A stretch of 64,000 bases of DNA from the NCBI RefSeq assembly GCF_030131845.1, contig NZ_JASKYM010000003.1, positions 186,001 to 250,000 of the forward strand. Reading direction: 5' to 3'. The DNA is from Romboutsia sedimentorum. GTDB taxonomy: Bacteria > Bacillota > Clostridia > Peptostreptococcales > Peptostreptococcaceae. Position 1 is the stretch's first letter. Every line of letters starts with the position of its first letter. The notes below the pieces were generated by a model, which saw only the letters and a list, made by a program, of their open reading frames with translations, was not told the DNA's origin and did no database searches. Positions 36,178 to 45,744 of this stretch are shown piece by piece. A program made the translations under genes and the position numbers.

Positions 36178-36990
36178 ATGAAAAAAATAGTAGCATTACT
36201 TTTAACATTAATAATATCTGTAGGTAGCCTAGTAGGTTGTAGTAGTAAATCAAGTGAGGATAAAAAAACTGTAAAATTAGGTGTAACAGGAGAAGAACAT
36301 GAAATATGGGATTTAGTAAAAGAAAAGTTAGCAAAAGAAGATATCAACTTAGAGATAATTAGTTTTTCAGATTATATAAAACCAAATATAGCACTTGATG
36401 AAGGTGAAATAGATATAAATGCATTTCAACATCAAGCTTATTTAGACAATTTTAACAAAGAAAGAAAATTGAAATTAGTATCTATAGGAGATACAGTGTT
36501 TGCACCAATGGCAATATACCCAGGTAAATTAAAGTCACTTGAAAAGTTAAACCAAGGATCAAAAATAGCTATACCAAATGATGCAACAAACTTAGGAAGA
36601 GCATTAATACTTCTTCAAAGTGCTGGATTAATAAAATTAAAAGATGATGTAGGTCTTTTACCAACACTTAAAGATATAGTTGATAATCCAAAAAAACTTG
36701 AAATAATTGAGTTAACAGCAACACAAATACCTAGATCGCTACAAGATGTAGATGTAGCAGTAATAAATAGTGGTGTAGCAGTAAATGTAAAATTGTCTCC
36801 TACAAAGGATGCATTATTCATAGAAGACTCTAATTTAGAAACTTCAAAACCATATATAAATTTAGTTGCAACTAAAGAAGAAAATAGAGATAATGAAGTT
36901 TATAAAAAAGTAGTTAAAGCATATCAATCAGAAGATGTAAAAAAAGCTATAAATAAGTTATACAAAGGTGAGTCAATTCCAGCATTTTAG
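36178..36990 (+). CDS. metQ: Methionine-binding lipoprotein
   Basis: 270 residues. Signal peptide with lipobox LVGC (Cys at residue 21), then an NlpA/MetQ-type binding domain (KLGVTGEEHEIWDLVK, DYIKPNIALDEGEIDINAFQ, shortened). It sits on the outer face of the membrane and gives methionine, possibly also D-methionine, to MetNI. Ribosome site TAGGAGG. Confidence 0.93.
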   Translation: MKKIVALLLTLIISVGSLVGCSSKSSEDKKTVKLGVTGEEHEIWDLVKEKLAKEDINLEIISFSDYIKPNIALDEGEIDINAFQHQAYLDNFNKERKLKLVSIGDTVFAPMAIYPGKLKSLEKLNQGSKIAIPNDATNLGRALILLQSAGLIKLKDDVGLLPTLKDIVDNPKKLEIIELTATQIPRSLQDVDVAVINSGVAVNVKLSPTKDALFIEDSNLETSKPYINLVATKEENRDNEVYKKVVKAYQSEDVKKAINKLYKGESIPAF

Positions 36991-37012
36991 ATAAATATAA
37001 GGGGTGTATATA

Positions 37013-38215
37013 ATGGGAAATTTAAATATAGATAAAATAAAAAACAACATACTAGATACAATAGAGAACAATAAAGAAGTATATATAAATATAAGCCATA
37101 AGATACACGATAATCCTGAGATTGGAAATGAAGAATACTTTGCTTGTGAAACTCTAAGTAATTTGTTAAGAGAAAATGGATTTGAAGTAGAAACTAATAT
37201 TGCAGGACATAAAACAGGATTTGTAGCAAAAAAAAAATCGGAAAATAAAGAAGGACCTGTAATAGGTTTTTTAGCAGAATATGATGCACTGCCAGGGCTT
37301 GGTCATGCATGTGGTCATAATATAATTGGTAGTGCAAGTTGTGCAGCAGCAATAGCATTATCTTCTCAATTAAATTATATTGGAGGAGAAATTAGAGTAT
37401 ATGGATGCCCATCAGAAGAAGGTGGAGAAAATGGAAGTGCAAAAGGAAGCTTTGTGAAATCTAATTTATTTGAGGGTGTTGATGCTTGTTTAATGATACA
37501 TCCATCAAATGAAACTTCTATTACAGGAACTAGCTTAGCAGTAAATCCAGTTGATTTTGAATTTATAGGAAAATCAGCTCATGCAGCGGGATGTCCAGAA
37601 AAAGGAATAAATGCATTAGATGGAGTTATACAACTTTTTAATGGAATCAATGCTCTAAGACAACACTTAACAGATGATGTTAGAATACATGGAATAATAA
37701 CTCATGGGGGAGATGCTCCAAATATAGTTCCAGAGTATGCAAAAGCAAGATTTTATATAAGAGCTAAAACTAGAAAAATATTAAATGAAGTAACTAAAAA
37801 AGTAGAAAATATAGCTAAAGGAGCAGCTTTAGCTACTGGAGCTACTGTTAATATGAAATTTTTTCAAAATAAAGTAGATAATTTTTTGGTTAATAAAAAC
37901 TTTAATGATTTATTTGTAGAGGTTATGGAGGAATTAGGAGAACCCATAAATAAGGATATAAGAGAGGGATCTGGATCAACTGATGCAGGAAATGTAAGCC
38001 ATGTTGTTCCAACACTACATCCATATATAAAAATAGGTCCAAATAGTTTAGTAGGTCATACGATAGAATTTTGTAAAGCGGCATGCTCTCAAGAAGGAGA
38101 TAAATCTTTGATAATAGGTGCAAAGTCACTTTCTTTAACGGCACTTAATATTTTTGTTGACGATAAGAAGCTAAAGGAAATAAAAAGGGAATTTAAGAGC
38201 AATAAAAGTTTATAA
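37013..38215 (+). CDS. M20 (AbgB/amidohydrolase-type) metallohydrolase
   Basis: About 400 residues from the ATG at 37013 behind AAGGGGTG; the GTG at 37004 is part of that site. M20 features: HDNPEIGNEEYF, the metal-site segment GHACGHNIIG, EEGGENGSAKG and the dimer/lid segment GKSAHAAGCPEKG. Relatives cleave amide bonds in p-aminobenzoyl-glutamate or N-acyl amino acids. As last gene of the S-box operon it may release methionine from an acylated or dipeptide form (inference). An inverted repeat at 38238-38283 follows. Confidence 0.85.
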   Translation: MGNLNIDKIKNNILDTIENNKEVYINISHKIHDNPEIGNEEYFACETLSNLLRENGFEVETNIAGHKTGFVAKKKSENKEGPVIGFLAEYDALPGLGHACGHNIIGSASCAAAIALSSQLNYIGGEIRVYGCPSEEGGENGSAKGSFVKSNLFEGVDACLMIHPSNETSITGTSLAVNPVDFEFIGKSAHAAGCPEKGINALDGVIQLFNGINALRQHLTDDVRIHGIITHGGDAPNIVPEYAKARFYIRAKTRKILNEVTKKVENIAKGAALATGATVNMKFFQNKVDNFLVNKNFNDLFVEVMEELGEPINKDIREGSGSTDAGNVSHVVPTLHPYIKIGPNSLVGHTIEFCKAACSQEGDKSLIIGAKSLSLTALNIFVDDKKLKEIKREFKSNKSL

Positions 38216-38237
38216 GCGAGATGGCAAGATTAATAAA

Positions 38238-38283
38238 ATTATATTGATATTACAGTTAGAATAATGGGTATTATCAATATAAT
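38238..38283 (+). other. Inverted repeat after the met operon
   Basis: ATTATATTGATA (38238-38249) and its exact complement (38272-38283) are separated by 22 bases. No T run, so the terminator function is doubtful; it might also be an operator for the B3/B4-domain gene downstream. Confidence 0.4.
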
Positions 38284-38315
38284 CAATTTAATAATAAAGT
38301 TTTGGGAGGATAATT

Positions 38316-39020
38316 ATGAAATTTAGTGTATCTAAAGAAGTTTTTGACAAGTTAGATAATGTTTGTTTTGGTATTGTAGTGGCGAGGGGAATTGATAATA
38401 CAATCGAAAATATTGAAGCGAAAAAATTGTTAATAGAAAGAATAAAAGATAGCGAAGAAAAATTTAAGGATACAAAGATTAAAGAATTAGAAGAAATATC
38501 ATACTATAGAGACGCCTTTAAAAAATTAGACATCAATCCAAATAAATTTATGAGTTCTATAGAAGCTATGCTTACAAGAGTTTCAAAAAATAAAGGATTA
38601 CCAAATATAAGTCCCATTGTAGATATAGGAAATACAGTTTCATTAAAATATATTGTGCCATTAGGGGCTCATGATATTGAAACATTAGATGGAGATATTA
38701 ATGTCAGACTTTCAAAATGTGGGGATATTTTTATTCCTTTAGGTTGTGAAGAGAGTGAAATTTTAGAAGAAGGAGAACTAATTTATTCTGTAGGAGATAG
38801 CGTAAGAACAAGAAGATGGATTTGGAGACAAAGTGAACAGGGAAAAATAACCAATAAAAGTAAAAATATATTTTTCCCAATAGATGGATTTAGTGATAAA
38901 AACTATGATAGTGTAATTGAAGCAAGAGATGAATTAGCGTGTTTATTGAAAAAAATATTCTCTTGTGAAATAAAAATTGGATTTGTTGATAAAAATAAAA
39001 CTGAATTTAAAATAGATTAA
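38316..39020 (+). CDS. B3/B4 tRNA-binding (editing-like) domain protein
   Basis: 234 residues. The sequence follows the free-standing B3/B4 domain related to the editing part of the phenylalanyl-tRNA synthetase beta chain (SYYRDAFKKLDINPNKF, DIGNTVSLKYIVPLGAHD, RRWIWRQSEQGKI). Proteins of this family are thought to act on or bind tRNA or misacylated tRNA; a definite activity is not established. Single gene with GGGAGG ribosome site and a terminator downstream. Confidence 0.82.
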   Translation: MKFSVSKEVFDKLDNVCFGIVVARGIDNTIENIEAKKLLIERIKDSEEKFKDTKIKELEEISYYRDAFKKLDINPNKFMSSIEAMLTRVSKNKGLPNISPIVDIGNTVSLKYIVPLGAHDIETLDGDINVRLSKCGDIFIPLGCEESEILEEGELIYSVGDSVRTRRWIWRQSEQGKITNKSKNIFFPIDGFSDKNYDSVIEARDELACLLKKIFSCEIKIGFVDKNKTEFKID

Positions 39021-39050
39021 TTTATAATCAATAAAAAATACTTAATCTAA

Positions 39051-39086
39051 AAAATACTCATATTCATTGAATGTGAGTATTTTTAG
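39051..39086 (+). terminator. Terminator after the B3/B4-domain gene
   Basis: AAATACTCATATTC pairs with GAATGTGAGTATTT, then TTTA. Near copy of the hairpin at 15743-15780. Confidence 0.85.
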
Positions 39087-39208
39087 TATGCCTCCTAACA
39101 AATAAAAAAGATGTAGGGGTTATTTAATTATTGAGCATAACAACTTTGATTTTATATTTTGTCCTAAAAAATAAAACTCTAGAACATATAACAAGGAGGA
39201 ATAATAAA

Positions 39209-39952
39209 TTGTGGGTGGTTTAGCTTGTTTGATAATTGTTTCATGAACATCATTTGTAATTGTTTTTGAAGGAACGATAGGTTCTTTAGGAACATCTTTA
39301 CCTATGAAACATGTAAAAAATATAGGGAAGCTATTGGGTGTAGCTTTTATAGCAAAATCAGCAGACTTACCAGAATTGATTTTTTATTTTAATTATGTAC
39401 TTGATAAAGTAAAAAAAGAAGGATTTTTAGAATTTGAATCAGAGTTAGAATCAGATGAAAGTATAAATCTATTTATGAAAAAAGGACTTCAATTAGCAAT
39501 TGATGGAGTTAAACCACAAGACATTAGAAATACATTAGAGCTAGAAAATGTTTTATTCTGCTGGAGGGACAGCTCCAACTATAGGTATTGTGGGTACTGT
39601 TCTAGGATTAGTCTTAAGTTTTAATGATAATCTTACTAAGATAGGCGAAATTATAAAACAATCAACAGTAAGAGACAGCTATATAAGGGTTGAAGGGCAC
39701 ACAGACTCTGTTCCTATGAATGGTGAGTTCTATAAATCTAACTGGTACCTATCTGCCATGAGGTCTAGTAATGTAGCACAAATTTTAATTAATAAAGCTG
39801 GTGTAAAAGCAGACAAGGTATCGGCAACAGGATATGGCGAATACAGGCCAAAAGCTGACAATAGTACCGACGAAGGAAAGTCTACAAATAGAAGAGTCGA
39901 TATATTAATCATGAATTCAAAGTTTAATGAACTTGAAAATAATAAAGAATAA
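39209..39952 (+). pseudogene. Fused and decayed motA-motB (flagellar stator) remnant
   Basis: A ribosome site AAGGAGGA at about 39193 precedes MotA-like sequence: GGLACLIIVS, an in-frame TGA at 39244, then FEGTIGSLGTS and a cytoplasmic-loop part up to LELEN (about 39550). The frame then shifts to GGTAPTIGIVGTVLGLV, the MotA helix-3/4 part. Near 39660 the same frame passes directly into the peptidoglycan-binding C-terminus of MotB (RVEGHTDSVPMNGEFYKSNW, KVSATGYGEYRPKADN, NRRVDILI). The end of MotA and the start of MotB, including its membrane helix, are deleted. The product cannot work as a stator. Confidence 0.85.
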
Positions 39953-39968
39953 AATAATTAATAAAAAA

Positions 39969-40015
39969 TTAGCGATAGATTACTTTACTGTATATAAAGT
40001 ATCTATCGCTTTTGT
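39969..40015. terminator. Bidirectional terminator between motAB remnant and dsdA
   Basis: AGCGATAGAT (39971-39980) and its complement (40001-40010), with an inner TACTTTA/TAAAGTA stem; TTTTG and AAAAA flanks. Confidence 0.8.
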
Positions 40016-40028
40016 ATTATATTTCTAA

Positions 40029-41390
40029 CTATTTAAGTAATGAAACACCTTTATTATAATACTCATCCATAATGTTTTTTGGAACCATACTTCCACCAGT
40101 AGCCCATGCAATATGATTTATATTTTTTACCTTATCTTCAAGATTGTTATCTCTTAAGTATTTTTTACCTTCTTTAGATGTAAGTATATTTACAATACCA
40201 CAAACACCAGCAAGCGCTGAAGGTTCTAAGAATATATTCTCACTATCAGCCATAGTAGCTAATAATCTGTACATATTTTCATCTGTAACTGAATAGCATC
40301 CGCTCATTAATTTTTCTAAAGTTTTACCAACGAATCCTGAAGCTCTACCAACGGCTAATCCATCTGCTGCAGTTACATTATCTATTCCGAAATCCTGAAC
40401 ACATACATTATCATGTTCTTTAGTCATACACCCTATCATCATACATGGAGAATGTGTTGGTTCAGCAAAAAAGAAATGTACATTATCTTTAAATAGAAGC
40501 TTAAGTCCAAATGCAACGCCACCAGGGCCTCCACCAACTCCGCATGGAAGGTATACAAATAATGGATTATTGCTATCTACTTTTATATTTATATCTTTTA
40601 ATTGTTTTTCTAATCGTCTAGCGGCAACTGAATATCCTAAGAATAAGTTTTTAGAATTTTCATCATCTACAAAATAGCTATTAGCATCTGCATCTGCTTG
40701 TTTTCTGCCTTCTTCAACAGCTTTACTGTAATCAGATTCATATTCTATAACTTCTACACCTTTGCTTCTTAAAAGGTCTTTTTTCCATTGCCTAGCATCA
40801 TCTGACATATGAACGGTAACTTTAAACCCTAGTTTAGCACTCATTATACCTATACTTAAACCTAGGTTTCCAGTTGAACCTACTACTACAGAATAATTAG
40901 AGAAGAAAGATCTAACTTCATCAGTATGTAATTTTTCATAGTTATCGTCTAATGCAATTATATTGTTTTGCAAAGCTAAATCTTCAGCATGTTTTAAAAC
41001 TTCATATATACCACCTCTAGCTTTTATAGAGCCTGATACTTTAAGATGACTATCACATTTTAATAAAAGATTTCCGATAAGTTTTTCGCCACATCTATCT
41101 TCTAATTTAGTTTTCATATTATCTATTTTAACTATTGGAGATTCTATAATTCCATTTTCTGATTTCGTTTCAGGGAATACTTGTGCTATATATGGAGCAA
41201 ATCTATTTAGTCTATTTTCAGCATCTAATACATCAGCATCAGATAAAGAAATATTTTTTATACTTTCTTCGAATTTGTTATATTGAGGATTTATCCATAA
41301 TGACTCTTTTAAGTTTATTATTTCTTCTAATAGTGGATATTCTTCTATCCAAGTAGAAATTTCTTTATTTAATATTTTTAAATTAACCAT
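40029..41390 (-). CDS. dsdA: D-serine dehydratase (PLP)
   Basis: 453 residues, full DsdA length. Fold-type II PLP enzyme that turns D-serine into pyruvate and ammonia. The PLP lysine lies in [13 protein letters not shown], the phosphate loop in [11 protein letters not shown] and the glycine-rich [15 protein letters not shown]. It is divergent from a XRE-cupin regulator, which is its likely controller. In an organism with D-Ala/D-Ser envelope chemistry it would clear toxic D-serine or use it as a carbon and nitrogen source. Confidence 0.94.
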   Translation of the reverse strand: MVNLKILNKEISTWIEEYPLLEEIINLKESLWINPQYNKFEESIKNISLSDADVLDAENRLNRFAPYIAQVFPETKSENGIIESPIVKIDNMKTKLEDRCGEKLIGNLLLKCDSHLKVSGSIKARGGIYEVLKHAEDLALQNNIIALDDNYEKLHTDEVRSFFSNYSVVVGSTGNLGLSIGIMSAKLGFKVTVHMSDDARQWKKDLLRSKGVEVIEYESDYSKAVEEGRKQADADANSYFVDDENSKNLFLGYSVAARRLEKQLKDINIKVDSNNPLFVYLPCGVGGGPGGVAFGLKLLFKDNVHFFFAEPTHSPCMMIGCMTKEHDNVCVQDFGIDNVTAADGLAVGRASGFVGKTLEKLMSGCYSVTDENMYRLLATMADSENIFLEPSALAGVCGIVNILTSKEGKKYLRDNNLEDKVKNINHIAWATGGSMVPKNIMDEYYNKGVSLLK

Positions 41391-41483
41391 AATTAACCAT
41401 CCTTGTTTTATTATTTTAAAGTATTTTATAAATTTTAATATATTTCTACATTGATTTAAAGTAAATTGTATTTAATTAAAATT

Positions 41484-41580
41484 AATATAATTAAATTATG
41501 TTTAATAAATCTTAACATGTTTTCTATATTCAGTCAATATAATTTAATTAAATATGAAAAAAGTAAATATAGTTTAATTT
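41484..41580. promoter_or_regulatory. Three related AATATA-TTTAATT repeats between dsdA and the regulator
   Basis: AATATAATTAAATTA (41484-41498), AATATAATTTAATTA (41536-41550) and AATATAGTTTAATTT (41566-41580). The divergent intergenic region of 267 bases holds no gene; the repeats are candidate sites for the XRE-cupin protein. A/T bias lowers the confidence. Confidence 0.35.
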
Positions 41581-41657
41581 AATTGCGTAAAATAAGCTAT
41601 ATTGATATAATTATGTAATAAAATTTCTAAAAATATACACAAATGAGGTAGTTATAA

Positions 41658-42212
41658 ATGAGCGAAGTAGAAATATCAAAAAATATTACGGAGCATAGAA
41701 AAAGAAAAAAGCTAACCATTAAAGAATTGGCTAATTTAACGGGAGTAACACCTTCTTTACTTAGTCAAATAGAAAAAGGTAGCGCAAACCCATCTATTAA
41801 TACACTAAAGCAAATTTCAAGTGCATTAGATGTACCATTGTTTAATTTTTTTATAAATGATGATAAAACTGAAAGTTTAGTGGTTAGAAAAGATAGTCGT
41901 AAGAAAATAATGCTTTCTAAAGAAGATAGTTTTGCTTATGAATTGTTAACACCAAATTTACAGGGGTCTATAGAATTTATGCTTATGAAAATACCACATA
42001 AAAAATCTTCTTCTAAAGACCTTTTTAGTCATAAAGGTGAAGAAGTTGCTTATGTTATGAAAGGGTCTGTAAATCTTTATATAATGAATAATGTAATTGA
42101 ATTGAATTGTGGTGACAGTATTAAAATACTACCACATACAGTCCATAAATGGGAAAATATAAATGATTGTGATTGTGAAGTTATATTTGCAGTAACACCA
42201 CCATCTTTCTAA
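41658..42212 (+). CDS. XRE-cupin transcriptional regulator
   Basis: 184 residues: N-terminal Xre/Cro helix-turn-helix (LTIKELANLTGVTPSLLSQI, EKGSANPSINTLKQIS), then a C-terminal cupin barrel (KGEEVAYVMKGSVNLYIM, ILPHTVHKW) that binds a small effector. Proteins of this build control amino-acid and polyamine genes. It is transcribed away from dsdA, so D-serine or a related amino acid is a reasonable effector (inference). Start behind ATGAGGTAG. Confidence 0.9.
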   Translation: MSEVEISKNITEHRKRKKLTIKELANLTGVTPSLLSQIEKGSANPSINTLKQISSALDVPLFNFFINDDKTESLVVRKDSRKKIMLSKEDSFAYELLTPNLQGSIEFMLMKIPHKKSSSKDLFSHKGEEVAYVMKGSVNLYIMNNVIELNCGDSIKILPHTVHKWENINDCDCEVIFAVTPPSF

Positions 42213-42264
42213 TTTATATAGAAAATAGCTATTTAGAATGATAATAACAAAAAATAAATATTTA

Positions 42265-42307
42265 TAAAAAGATATTGTCATATAATTATGATAATGTCTT
42301 TTTATTA
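42265..42307 (+). terminator. Terminator after the XRE-cupin gene
   Basis: AAAAAGATATTGTCAT pairs with ATGATAATGTCTTTTT with G-T pairs; T run. Member of the same hairpin family as 17790, 45665 and 49268. Confidence 0.85.
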
Positions 42308-42406
42308 TATAAAATTATAATTTATTCTTTGATATATTACAAAAAATGACAAAAAAAGAATTTAAAATATGTTATTATCTGTTATAAATAGGAGGAATTT
42401 AAAATT

Positions 42407-44389
42407 ATGATACCACAGCAAATAGAAAATAAAATTTTAATAGTAAAAGAAAAAAAAATATTTAAATATATAGTTGTAGCGGTACTATTAATATCTCTTG
42501 TTTTAATTAGCAATATTTTTTTAAAAAAAGATTTTAATGCTTCATATTTAGAATCAACATTAGCTTTCATTAAACTTTTTAACTCTGTTCTTTCAATGCT
42601 AGCTTTTGGAACTTGCTTAATATCATACAATAGATTAAAAAAAGATAGTATATTTATTATTTCACTAATGTATTTATGTTTAGCTATGGGGATATTATTA
42701 GGACATATTGACTATTTTAGTTTTTATTATGAAGAATTTACTATATCAAACTATATTACTGTGTCGACATCATTATTAAGAGTTTTTATACTTATAGTTG
42801 CTATTTTACCAAAGAATAAATTAAGATCTTTAATTATTAAAAACAAAGGAATTTCAATATTGTTTGTAATAATATATTCAATAGTATTTGGATTTTTAGA
42901 AAATAGAATAGGACATAGTAAACTATATGATAGTAGCCAATTTTTTATATTATATAATATATTTTTAATTATGATTTACACTACTTGCTCAGTAAAACTA
43001 TTCGCAACAGGTGTAAAAGAAAAAGATTACTTATTTGTAGTTTTAAGTTCAAGTATATTTATGCTTGCAATAAAAGCTATTTATGCTATATATGGAATAC
43101 GCATAGTATCTTTTTATGTTAAATTAACATCTGTATCAATAACATATATTTGCTTGTTTATAGTTATTTTGGGGGCATTTTTTGAATTATATATGTATAT
43201 ATTTAAAACAAAATTATTAAATGACAATTTAAGTGTGTTTTATAACTTAACTGATAATAATAAGCATAATTTTATGTTTATATATAGCCAAGATGAAGAA
43301 CTTTTATATGCTAATAAAAAGATAAAAGAATATTATTTTAAATCAGAAAATTCAGATATGAATAAACTAGAATTTATTTTAAAGCAAAAAATAAATTCAA
43401 TAGGACGAAGAGACGAAATTATGGAGTCTCTAAATAAAAATGGAGTTTGGAGAGGAATAATAAAAAATGAGATGAACAATAAAACTATTGATTGTTCTGC
43501 TCAATTAATTAATATGAATGAAAATGAAAGAGCGATTGCGATTAACTATATGGACATCTCAGAAGAAATAGGTATTGAATTAGAATTAGAGAAGTTGAAA
43601 GTTTATGATAAAGAAAAAAGTGAGTTTATATCTAATATTTCTCATGAACTAAGAACTCCTTTAAATATATTTTATTCGACTATACAGTTATTGGACAAGC
43701 TGAGTATAAAAGAAGACTCAGATTTTAAATTAATATATGAAAAATATAAAAAAACGCTACATCTAAATTGTAAAAGAATGTTGAAACTGATAAATAATGT
43801 TATAGATATATCAAAGATAGACATAGGGCTTTTAAAAGCCAACTTTGAAAATTATGATATAGTTTCTATTGTAGAATCGGTAACTTTATCTGTTGTAAAT
43901 TATGCGTTATTAAAATCTATAAATATACAATTTGACACCAATAAGGAAGAACACATTATTAAATGTGATTCCTCTATGATTGAAAGAATGATGCTTAATT
44001 TATTATCAAATGCAATTAAATTTTCACAAGAAAACAAAAATATATATGTTAGAGTTTTTATAAATGATGAGTGGATTCAAATAGATGTACAGGATGAAGG
44101 AATGGGGATTTCTAAAAATGCTCAGCAAATTATATTTGAAAAATTTATACAAGCGGATAAATCTTTTACTCGTATGAACGAAGGAAGTGGGATAGGTCTT
44201 AGCATTGTTAAATCCATAATTAATCTTCATGAGGGAGAGATATATATAGATAGCGAAGTAAATGAGGGTAGTATTTTAAAAATATTATTACCTAATAAAC
44301 GTTTAGAATCTTTAGATTTTAAAGTTTATGATATAAATAATTACAATATAGAACTTGAATTATCTGATATTTATCAGATATTAGTATAA
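42407..44389 (+). CDS. Membrane sensor histidine kinase with multi-helix N-terminal sensor (MASE3-like) and PAS
   Basis: 660 residues. The first ~280 contain about eight membrane helices of the MASE3-like type, so the signal is probably sensed in or through the membrane. A PAS-like part (about 285-385) precedes the HisKA domain with phospho-His413 (NISHELRTPL) and the HATPase domain (EGSGIGLSIVKSI). It is an orphan: no response regulator gene lies next to it. Kinases of this plan occur in many copies in Clostridia, some linked to sporulation initiation. Start behind AGGAGG. Confidence 0.85.
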   Translation: MIPQQIENKILIVKEKKIFKYIVVAVLLISLVLISNIFLKKDFNASYLESTLAFIKLFNSVLSMLAFGTCLISYNRLKKDSIFIISLMYLCLAMGILLGHIDYFSFYYEEFTISNYITVSTSLLRVFILIVAILPKNKLRSLIIKNKGISILFVIIYSIVFGFLENRIGHSKLYDSSQFFILYNIFLIMIYTTCSVKLFATGVKEKDYLFVVLSSSIFMLAIKAIYAIYGIRIVSFYVKLTSVSITYICLFIVILGAFFELYMYIFKTKLLNDNLSVFYNLTDNNKHNFMFIYSQDEELLYANKKIKEYYFKSENSDMNKLEFILKQKINSIGRRDEIMESLNKNGVWRGIIKNEMNNKTIDCSAQLINMNENERAIAINYMDISEEIGIELELEKLKVYDKEKSEFISNISHELRTPLNIFYSTIQLLDKLSIKEDSDFKLIYEKYKKTLHLNCKRMLKLINNVIDISKIDIGLLKANFENYDIVSIVESVTLSVVNYALLKSINIQFDTNKEEHIIKCDSSMIERMMLNLLSNAIKFSQENKNIYVRVFINDEWIQIDVQDEGMGISKNAQQIIFEKFIQADKSFTRMNEGSGIGLSIVKSIINLHEGEIYIDSEVNEGSILKILLPNKRLESLDFKVYDINNYNIELELSDIYQILV

Positions 44390-44417
44390 GGTAAATTATT
44401 ATAATAGCTAAACCAGT

Positions 44418-44463
44418 GAAAATCTCTCCTTATATCTAAGTATAAATAAGGAGGGATTTTTTA
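44418..44463 (+). terminator. Terminator after the orphan kinase gene
   Basis: AAATCTCTCCTTATA pairs with TATAAATAAGGAGGGATTT (one bulge), then T5. Confidence 0.85.
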
Positions 44464-44579
44464 GCTTAGTGCATTAATGTAAATTTGATGCTACAATCCT
44501 ATCAGGGACTGCATTTTTTACAACTTAATGTAATAATGTGGTAAAATTAAAGTTAACAGAAATAGGGGGGGCATATTAT

Positions 44580-45251
44580 ATGGATACATACAAAGTGCTT
44601 GAAATTAAGCAAAGTGTTTTTCAAAATAACGATAGACAAGCAGATTTACTTAGAGAAGATTTAAAAAAGGAAAAAACTTTTTTATTAAATTTAATGTCAT
44701 CACCAGGTTCAGGTAAAACAACAACTGTTTTAAGAACAATTGAAGCTTTAAAAGAGGAAATGAAAATAGGGATTTTAGAAGCAGATATAGACTCAGATGT
44801 GGATGCTAACACTGTTTCTAAAACTGGCACAAAAGTAATACAATTACATACAGGTGGGATGTGCCATCTTGATGCAGATATGACTAAGCAAGGTTTGTTA
44901 GGTATGGGAACTGAAGATGTTGATTTTGCTATATTAGAAAATGTAGGGAATTTAGTTTGCCCAGCTGAATTTGATACTGGAGCATCAAAGAGTGCTATGA
45001 TTTTAAGCATACCAGAGGGACATGATAAATCTCTAAAATATCCATTAATGTTTTCTATAGTTGATGTTTTATTAATAAATAAGATGGATGTAATAGATTA
45101 TTTTGATTTTAATTTAGAAGCAGTTACAGAGCATGTAAAAAAATTAAATCCTAATATTAAAATCATTCCGATTTCTGCTAGAACTGGTGAAGGAATTGAA
45201 GAATGGGCAGAGTGGATACGCACAGAAGTGAAAAATTGGAATACAAACTAA
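44580..45251 (+). CDS. hypB: Hydrogenase nickel-incorporation GTPase
   Basis: 223 residues from the ATG at 44580 behind AGGGGGG; an upstream start would put that site inside the gene. P-loop SSPGSGKTT (about residues 40-48), the metal-site Cys-His in GGMCHLDADM, NKMD and SARTGEG. It lacks the N-terminal histidine-rich stretch and the high-affinity CxxCGC nickel motif of some HypB proteins. It helps load Ni into [NiFe]-hydrogenase; no hydrogenase is in the window, but a nickel CODH is (cooS). Confidence 0.93.
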   Translation: MDTYKVLEIKQSVFQNNDRQADLLREDLKKEKTFLLNLMSSPGSGKTTTVLRTIEALKEEMKIGILEADIDSDVDANTVSKTGTKVIQLHTGGMCHLDADMTKQGLLGMGTEDVDFAILENVGNLVCPAEFDTGASKSAMILSIPEGHDKSLKYPLMFSIVDVLLINKMDVIDYFDFNLEAVTEHVKKLNPNIKIIPISARTGEGIEEWAEWIRTEVKNWNTN

Positions 45252-45310
45252 TGAAAATATAAATAAGGGGTTAAATTTATAGCTATAAGCAAAAAGGACA
45301 GGTGATTAAT

Positions 45311-45652
45311 TTGCATGAACTAGGGGTTGTAATTGAAGTTGTAGATACGGTAAAAAAAATCATCGTAGAGCAACAATTAAACAAAGTTGATACATTGGTA
45401 TTACAAATAGGAGAGCTTTCATCAATGATTCCAAGATATATAGAACAATGCTATCCAGCTGCAGTGGATGGAACAATACTACAAGATACTAAATTGAAAA
45501 TTGAAGTATTACCAGGTAATGGTATTTGTAAAGATTGTAATAAAGTTTTTAATATTATGGAAAACAATGGAGTATGTCCGAATTGTGAAAGTAAAAAGTG
45601 GGAATTATTATGCGGAAGAGAATTTATGATTAAGGAAATAATCGCTTGCTAA
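45311..45652 (+). CDS. hypA: Nickel-metallochaperone HypA
   Basis: 113 residues when started at the TTG at 45311. This start gives Met-His-Glu, the N-terminal triad whose amine and His2 bind nickel in all HypA proteins, and it follows AGGTGAT. A start at the GTG 45302 would bury the nickel ligand. The zinc site is complete: CKDC and CPNC. It acts with HypB, 59 bases upstream. Confidence 0.93.
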   Translation: MHELGVVIEVVDTVKKIIVEQQLNKVDTLVLQIGELSSMIPRYIEQCYPAAVDGTILQDTKLKIEVLPGNGICKDCNKVFNIMENNGVCPNCESKKWELLCGREFMIKEIIAC

Positions 45653-45664
45653 AATTTATTATAA

Positions 45665-45710
45665 TCAAAAAGATATTATCATAAGAGTCTATGGTAATAT
45701 CTTTTTAGTT
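45665..45710 (+). terminator. Terminator after hypBA
   Basis: AAAAAGATATTATCATA pairs with TATGGTAATATCTTTTT; T-rich end. Same hairpin family as 17790, 42265 and 49268. Confidence 0.85.
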
Positions 45711-45744
45711 TTTATATTATAGGTAAGAAGCATTCAATTAAATG

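Noticed and set aside
39304-39952. Two separate intact genes (106 and 134 codons) at the motAB locus
   Set aside because: Both are fragments of MotA and MotB sequence divided by frameshift and deletion, without complete domains.
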